A stretch of 64,000 nucleotides of DNA. It comes from Thiopseudomonas acetoxidans (lineage in GTDB: Bacteria > Pseudomonadota > Gammaproteobacteria > Pseudomonadales > Pseudomonadaceae). Under the pieces are notes generated by a model, which was not told the origin of the DNA, did no database searches, and worked only from the letters and a program-made list of their open reading frames with translations. The position numbers and the translations under genes were made by a program. Location: contig NZ_JAUCDY010000001.1 in NCBI RefSeq assembly GCF_030362935.1, positions 124,001-188,000 of the forward strand, read 5' to 3'. This document shows, piece by piece, positions 59,586-64,000 of the stretch; positions within the stretch are counted from its first letter, which is position 1; each line of letters starts with the position of its first letter.

Positions 59586-60407
59586 TTAGGGGTTGAGCAG
59601 GTAATCAGGTTTTAAAACCCCCTGTAGTTGTGCGTAGGGAATCTGTAATTCCGGAAGCCCAAAGGAGTAAGGAGCGATTGCATAGGGGTTATATTTAACT
59701 GTGACACCTGTGGCTGTGAGGGCGATATTGTCATTGGTATGAAATGGCCAAATATCCAACCACGCGTCTAGGTCAAGATCTGTTGTAGTTGCCAGTGTAG
59801 CTAGCCACTGTTGGTGAGCTGTAGCCAATAGCGCGTAAAACTGCTCTTGGGCATCGGGCACTAACATATCTTCCAGAGTGATGGGTGTTTGTGTGTCGTT
59901 ATCCCAGTTTAGATATTCAGAGCTGCTCATGCCGTGCGCAGCGCCGGTGAAATAGATGCCGTTCATAAGCTCGAGCACAGTAAAGCGCTCGTTTTTAAAC
60001 ACAATGTTGGCGGTAAAGCTGACCCAGTCAAGAATGTCTGCGTTTTCCCAAAAGAATTGTTCGTACTCAAGTAGGTTGTTAAAAGCCGTGTCTTGCTCAC
60101 TCTCAAAAAGATTAAGCATGATCAGGCGCTGCTCTAGCTGTTTGCTCAACTGCGCATCTTCGGGGAATTTTAGGCTGTTTACACTGATAGCCGGGCAGCT
60201 GTTTGCATCCTCACAGCCGGGTTTGGTGCGGCTCCATTCGTGTGGCAGGGCTTTTAAGCCGATGTCAGCTGCTGGTTGTGCAGAGGGTGCGGCTGGGAGA
60301 GTGCCGGATGTTGTGCCGCAGCCAACTAAAAGGGTGAGTAGCAAAATAACTAATAAAGAAAGACGACGGTGTAGGTGCTTATCTAGCGATAAGAAAAAGT
60401 TCATCAC
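59586..60407 (-). CDS. Lipoprotein with RsiV/DUF3298-like C-terminus
   Basis: 273 aa. A lipobox LLVGCG places the acylated Cys near residue 30. A short Pro/Ser/Ala linker precedes a globular part with NNLLEYEQFFWENAD near 110-124, GIYFTGAAHGMSSSEYLNWD near 150-169 (the GAAHG element typical of DUF3298), and a C-terminal ELQIPYAQLQGVLKPDYL. It is similar to RsiV-type domains, but there is no anti-sigma part. The role is unknown. It follows lptB. Confidence 0.75.
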   Translation of the reverse strand: MMNFFLSLDKHLHRRLSLLVILLLTLLVGCGTTSGTLPAAPSAQPAADIGLKALPHEWSRTKPGCEDANSCPAISVNSLKFPEDAQLSKQLEQRLIMLNLFESEQDTAFNNLLEYEQFFWENADILDWVSFTANIVFKNERFTVLELMNGIYFTGAAHGMSSSEYLNWDNDTQTPITLEDMLVPDAQEQFYALLATAHQQWLATLATTTDLDLDAWLDIWPFHTNDNIALTATGVTVKYNPYAIAPYSFGLPELQIPYAQLQGVLKPDYLLNP

Positions 60408-60456
60408 GTTCTATGACTCCCCGTGTGGCAGAAAAACTATGGGTGGCGCGTGCTGG

Positions 60457-61182
60457 TTAAAGTCTAAACTCTTCGCCAAGGTAGACTTTGCGTACCTTTT
60501 GGTTGTTTAACACATCCTGCGGTGTACCCGCGCAGATAATGCTGCCTTCGTTAACTATGTAGGCGGTTTCGCAGATATCCAGTGTTTCGCGTACGTTATG
60601 ATCGGTGATGAGTATGCCGATACCTTTGCTTTTGAGATGATGGATAATTTGCTTAATGTCGCCCACAGAAATAGGGTCAACGCCAGCAAAGGGCTCATCG
60701 AGTAGGATGAATTTAGGGTTGGTGGCCAGTGCGCGAGCGATTTCGACACGGCGGCGCTCACCCCCTGACAGGCTCATGCCTTTGTTGTGGCGAATGTGGG
60801 TGATGTGGAATTCTTGCAGTAAATTCTCTAAGGCTTCTTGGCGTTGCTTGCGGTCGAGGTCTTTACGCAATTCTAGAATGGCCATGATGTTGTCTGAGAC
60901 ACTTAGTTTGCGGAAAATAGAAGCTTCTTGCGGTAGGTAGCCAATGCCGGCGGTGGCACGGCCGTGCATGGGTATGAAGCTAATGTCTTGGTCATCAATT
61001 TTGATGACTCCCTGATCTGCTTTGACAAGACCGACAATCATGTAAAAGCTGGTGGTTTTACCCGCTCCGTTTGGGCCGAGCAAACCCACGATTTGCCCGC
61101 TTTCAATGCTGAGGCTAACGTCTTTTACTACTTTACGTCCTTTGTAGGACTTGGCGAGATTGCTGGCGGTTAGGGTGCTCAT
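60457..61182 (-). CDS. lptB: LPS export ATPase LptB
   Basis: 241 aa ABC ATPase. Walker A GPNGAGKTTSFY near residues 36-47, Q-loop LPQEAS near 83-88, signature LSGGERRRVEIARAL near 138-152, Walker B FILLDEPFAGVDP near 158-170 and the switch His in ITDHNV near 192-197 are all present. It powers LPS extraction by LptFGC. It overlaps lptA by 4 nt. Confidence 0.97.
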   Translation of the reverse strand: MSTLTASNLAKSYKGRKVVKDVSLSIESGQIVGLLGPNGAGKTTSFYMIVGLVKADQGVIKIDDQDISFIPMHGRATAGIGYLPQEASIFRKLSVSDNIMAILELRKDLDRKQRQEALENLLQEFHITHIRHNKGMSLSGGERRRVEIARALATNPKFILLDEPFAGVDPISVGDIKQIIHHLKSKGIGILITDHNVRETLDICETAYIVNEGSIICAGTPQDVLNNQKVRKVYLGEEFRL

Positions 61183-61739
61183 TGTGTAGCAGGCTCTGTT
61201 GTTTTGTTTGGTTCAGAGGTTTTCTTTTTGGGTTGAATAACCATGTTGACCCGCGGTTCTTCCTTGCTGACTGTGCCGGCAGGCGCGCGGCCAGCCACGA
61301 CTGTTTCGGCCATGGTGTCGTAGGTGATTTTTTCGCCTCGGAAGGTATTGTTAGTTTGCACCACCTTGGCTTGATCAGTGATGACGATTTTATCCTGCTG
61401 AGCAAAGTATTCGATGGTCATGCCGTAGGCCTTTACGAGTTCCTTATCCACATCTGGAATTTGTTCGTAATAAGCGGGTCTGCCCACAGACTTAAAGGAC
61501 TTAATATCACCGTTGGCTTGTTGCACTACCGTGACGGTATCACCGGTAATTTTAAGCGTGCCTTGAGTAACAACGACCGCGCCGCGATAAATGGCAGTGC
61601 CTTTTTTATCGTCCAAATCGGCAGTATCCGCCTGAATATGGATAGGTTGGTCACGATCGCTGGGTAAAGCATGGCTCAAATGAGTGAATACTAGGCAGCT
61701 CGCGGCAAGACATAGAGTAGCAATTCTATTGGGCGTCAT
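61179..61739 (-). CDS. lptA: LPS periplasmic bridge protein LptA
   Basis: 186 aa with a signal peptide (about 1-24, ending SHA). The OstA beta-jellyroll includes IHIQADTADLDDKKGTAIY near residues 33-51, KITGDTVTVVQQ near 64-75, and FRGEKITYDTMAETVV near 134-149. The C-terminus is charged and Lys/Thr-rich. It carries LPS across the periplasm. It overlaps lptB and lptC. Confidence 0.95.
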   Translation of the reverse strand: MTPNRIATLCLAASCLVFTHLSHALPSDRDQPIHIQADTADLDDKKGTAIYRGAVVVTQGTLKITGDTVTVVQQANGDIKSFKSVGRPAYYEQIPDVDKELVKAYGMTIEYFAQQDKIVITDQAKVVQTNNTFRGEKITYDTMAETVVAGRAPAGTVSKEEPRVNMVIQPKKKTSEPNKTTEPATQ

Positions 61740-62307
61740 AACGTCCTCTTACTTTGGACAGCAATTGCACTAAACCTTGCTGCAAGTAGGCGTTCATGCC
61801 TGTTGCTGTGGTTATACCCTGTTCACTGTCTATTTGTACGTCAGCTTGGGTGTGTGCATGATCTGTATTAAATATATAAGTTAATTGGCTGGTGGTAAGC
61901 AAAAAAGGGCGTTGTTTTTCGTCATGATGCTCCACTCGAACCTTATCGAACAACTCCACTTCTTCACCGCCGGGGCTCACTTCACCGCGTTCGCCGCTGA
62001 TTAGCCAAGGTTGTTGCGTACCCTGATAAAGGTGCAGTTCAGGCTGTGTGAGCAAAGTGATATCGGTTTGCTGAATGTGCTCAGTATAGTCAGCGGTGAG
62101 AATATAGTGTAGCTGACCTTCTTCATTAAATTGTGTGGTGCGGCTGTTGCCAGAGAAAAAATCAATGGTGCGTTGCTCATCTAGTGTGCTGGCAACACTA
62201 ACGGGGCGATCATTGCCAATATTCCAGTAGCCTATAGCGGCAATGATGAGCGCCACCGGAACAACAATGACCCACTGAGAGATTTTTTTGGTTTTTCTCT
62301 TCGCCAT
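61726..62307 (-). CDS. lptC: LPS transport protein LptC
   Basis: 193 aa. One N-terminal membrane helix (about residues 11-27) anchors a periplasmic LptC domain: FFSGNSRTTQFNEEGQLHY near 52-70, LYQGTQQPWLISGERGEV near 93-110 and ELFDKVRVEHHD near 117-128. It links the LptBFG pump to LptA. It overlaps lptA by 14 nt. Confidence 0.94.
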   Translation of the reverse strand: MAKRKTKKISQWVIVVPVALIIAAIGYWNIGNDRPVSVASTLDEQRTIDFFSGNSRTTQFNEEGQLHYILTADYTEHIQQTDITLLTQPELHLYQGTQQPWLISGERGEVSPGGEEVELFDKVRVEHHDEKQRPFLLTTSQLTYIFNTDHAHTQADVQIDSEQGITTATGMNAYLQQGLVQLLSKVRGRYDAQ

Positions 62308-62315
62308 GGCTGGAC

Positions 62316-62852
62316 CTATAGGTAGGCTTCTTGTGCCGCTGTAAGCGTGCCTTGAGCCTGCATGATAAATTCGCAGAACTCGCGTGCAGCACCTTCGCCA
62401 CCGCGGGCTGAGGTAACTGCTGTTGCATGCTGGCGCACAAAGGTGTCGGCGTTGGCAACAGCTACACCAAAGCTGACACAGCGAATGGCGGCTAAGTCCG
62501 GCAGGTCGTCACCCAAATAGGCAGCATCGGTATAGCTCAGTTGCAGCTGCTGCAGAAGCTCATCGAGGGCGTCTCGCTTATCTTCACGGCCCTGAATTAC
62601 ATGGGTAATGCCAAGATTGGCCGCGCGACGCTCTACTACTGTGGAGGTACGGCCGGTGATAATGGCGGCCTGAATACCTGATTGCATTAGCATTTTAATA
62701 CCATGGCCATCTAGCGTGCTGAAAGATTTAAATTCGCTACCGTCAGCCATAAAGTTTAGCTTGCCGTCGGTTAGTACACCGTCGACGTCAAAAACGGCAA
62801 GGCGCACTTTGCGGGCGCGCTCTAGCAGTTCAATATTATTGTAATCAAGCAT
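62316..62852 (-). CDS. kdsC: Kdo-8-phosphate phosphatase KdsC
   Basis: 178 aa HAD phosphatase. The nucleophile motif is FDVDGVLTDGKL near residues 20-31, then AAIITGRTS near 62-70 and YLGDDLPDLAAI near 116-127. It removes phosphate from Kdo-8-P. It shares one base with kdsD. Confidence 0.95.
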   Translation of the reverse strand: MLDYNNIELLERARKVRLAVFDVDGVLTDGKLNFMADGSEFKSFSTLDGHGIKMLMQSGIQAAIITGRTSTVVERRAANLGITHVIQGREDKRDALDELLQQLQLSYTDAAYLGDDLPDLAAIRCVSFGVAVANADTFVRQHATAVTSARGGEGAAREFCEFIMQAQGTLTAAQEAYL

Positions 62853-63826
62853 TACATTACTCCAGCGCGTAATAAATCATGCATGTTCAGAGCGCCAATG
62901 GCTTTTTGCTGATGATCAGTGACGGGAAGTGAGTTGATTTTATAATCTTGCATGATCTTGAGTGCTTCTGCGGCCAGCATATCTTGGGTGGCTGTTTTGC
63001 CGCCTCGAGTCATGAGTTGATCAATGGTGGCGTTGCGCACGTCAATATCTCGATCCAGTGCGCGGCGTAAGTCGCCGTCAGTAAAGATGCCGGCCAAGCT
63101 GCCATCCTCGTTAAGGATTAGCGTCATGCCCAGACCCTTTTTGGTCATTTCAAATAATGCTTCACGCATGGTTACGCCGCGAGACACAGCCGGAAGCTCT
63201 GAGCCACTGTGCATTACGTGCTCTACTTTAAGCAATAAGCGACGACCTAATGCTCCACCGGGGTGTGAGAAGGCGAAGTCTTCTGGAGTAAAGCCGCGCG
63301 CTTCCAGTAAGGCTAGAGCCAGTGCGTCACCTAAAACCAAACAGACCGTGGTTGACGAGGTGGGTGCAAGATTTAACGGACAGGCTTCTTTTTCTACGCT
63401 GGCGTCCAGGTTAACAGTGGCGGACTGTGCCAAGATTGATTCTTGGTTACCGGTCATGCTGATGAGCTTGATGCCACGACGTTTAATCAATGGCAGCAGT
63501 GTGATGATTTCATTAGTGGTGCCCGAGTTGGATAGGGCTAGCACGACATCGTTTTCGGTGATCATGCCCATATCGCCATGGCTGGCTTCAGCCGGGTGCA
63601 CAAAAAAAGCTGGGGTGCCTGTGCTGGCTAAAGTGGCAGCAATCTTACGGGCTATGTGACCGGACTTGCCCATACCCACCACCACTACGCGACCTGGGCA
63701 GTCCAAAATAAGTTGACAGGCTTGGATAAAGCTTTGGTCAATACGTTGCTCTAGACAGGCAATGGCTTCATTTTCTAAACGAATCGTGCGTCGAGCTGAA
63801 TCTATAAGGCGATTTGTTAGTGTCAT
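62852..63826 (-). CDS. kdsD: Arabinose-5-phosphate isomerase KdsD
   Basis: 324 aa from ATG 63826. The SIS domain has VVVGMGKSGHIARK near residues 47-60 and ALSNSGTTNEII near 98-109; two CBS domains follow (about 205-320), with GIFTDGDLRRALDRDI near 265-280. It converts ribulose-5-P to arabinose-5-P, the first step of Kdo synthesis. It leads the kdsD-kdsC-lptC-lptA-lptB run. Confidence 0.95.
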   Translation of the reverse strand: MTLTNRLIDSARRTIRLENEAIACLEQRIDQSFIQACQLILDCPGRVVVVGMGKSGHIARKIAATLASTGTPAFFVHPAEASHGDMGMITENDVVLALSNSGTTNEIITLLPLIKRRGIKLISMTGNQESILAQSATVNLDASVEKEACPLNLAPTSSTTVCLVLGDALALALLEARGFTPEDFAFSHPGGALGRRLLLKVEHVMHSGSELPAVSRGVTMREALFEMTKKGLGMTLILNEDGSLAGIFTDGDLRRALDRDIDVRNATIDQLMTRGGKTATQDMLAAEALKIMQDYKINSLPVTDHQQKAIGALNMHDLLRAGVM

Positions 63827-63857
63827 ACTAATTAGTTTAGTCAGTTTAAAAAATGAA

Positions 63858-63863
63858 ATTATA
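63858..63863 (-). promoter_or_regulatory. Probable -10 element for the kdsD operon
   Basis: A perfect TATAAT on the - strand lies 32 bp before the kdsD ATG. No good -35 at 16-18 bp spacing is seen. Bases 63827-64000 have no supported gene. Confidence 0.4.
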
Positions 63864-64000
63864 CGTGAAAAGCAAAGGCTACGCTGCAGCAAGAGGTTAT
63901 TAATTATTTGGTCATTGTGCAAAGCTTTAGTTGTAGGTGTTGGCAGTGGTATCATATGCGGCTTTCAGGTTGCGTAATGTACTTTGTAAGTGCAGTGCGT

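Noticed and set aside
63024..63659. 211-codon open frame opposite kdsD
   Set aside because: It is the antisense of a well-supported gene and shows no motif or ribosome site.
1..64000. CRISPR array
   Set aside because: No evenly spaced direct repeats with unique spacers were seen in any intergenic region.

Overview
The window is a chromosomal segment of a gammaproteobacterium that looks like the Pseudomonadaceae. Evidence is the set of conserved neighbourhoods: ubiJ-ubiB-hisI-hisE-tatABC-rsmE, glpE/apaH-apaG-rsmA, rpsU-dnaG-rpoD next to tsaD/plsY/folB/folK, a large pseudomonad-type DNA polymerase psi gene beside rimI, and kdsD-kdsC-lptC-lptA-lptB with rpoN-hpf-ptsN-rapZ-ptsO. The base composition is lower in G+C than in typical Pseudomonas, which suggests (inference only) a reduced lineage such as Thiopseudomonas or Denitrificimonas.

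Layout. 1-4.6 kb: ubiquinone biosynthesis, late histidine steps, Tat export and rsmE on the + strand. 4.6-7.0 kb: glpE, apaH, apaG and rsmA on the - strand. 7.0-9.0 kb: rpmB-rpmG with a long structured leader, a ComF-type gene, then a convergent intergenic region with two copies of a palindromic repeat. 9.0-11.8 kb: a TatD-type nuclease, cmoM and two DUF4124 paralogues. 12.0-13.4 kb: glnA. 13.5-15.4 kb: a decayed island between an intact tRNA(CAT) gene and a 54-nt copy of its 3' part. It holds an apparently intact RelE/ParE toxin-antitoxin pair and broken remnants of a DNA methyltransferase, an IS3-type transposase and a tyrosine integrase. 15.5-18 kb: a frameshifted DUF4124 gene, a DUF2489-like gene and a DUF3360-like membrane protein. 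18.3-24.5 kb: the macromolecular-synthesis cluster and an MFS/acyltransferase fusion. 24.6-30 kb: tsaD, plsY, folB, folK, lrgA/lrgB-like genes and hldE. 30-42.4 kb: redox genes, waaA, leuA, psi/rimI, carbonic anhydrase, a Lon-like protease and aspA. 42.6-55.8 kb: a glycogen/alpha-glucan cluster (glk, glgC, GH57, malQ, glgB, glgA, glgP, pgm). 55.9-63.8 kb: nitrogen-PTS genes, rpoN and LPS transport/Kdo genes on the - strand.

How they work together. The glycogen cluster is close to a closed cycle: glucokinase and phosphoglucomutase make glucose-1-P, GlgC/GlgA/GlgB build glycogen, and GlgP/MalQ/GH57 take it apart. kdsD, kdsC and waaA provide Kdo and its transfer to lipid A, hldE provides core heptose, and lptC/A/B provide LPS transport. 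glnA, rpoN, ptsN and ptsO point to nitrogen control. Most of the window is ordinary core genome. The strongest unexplained signals are the paired palindromic elements at 8.6-9.0 kb, whose outer stems differ in sequence but keep pairing, and the tRNA-bounded island with its large inverted repeat.
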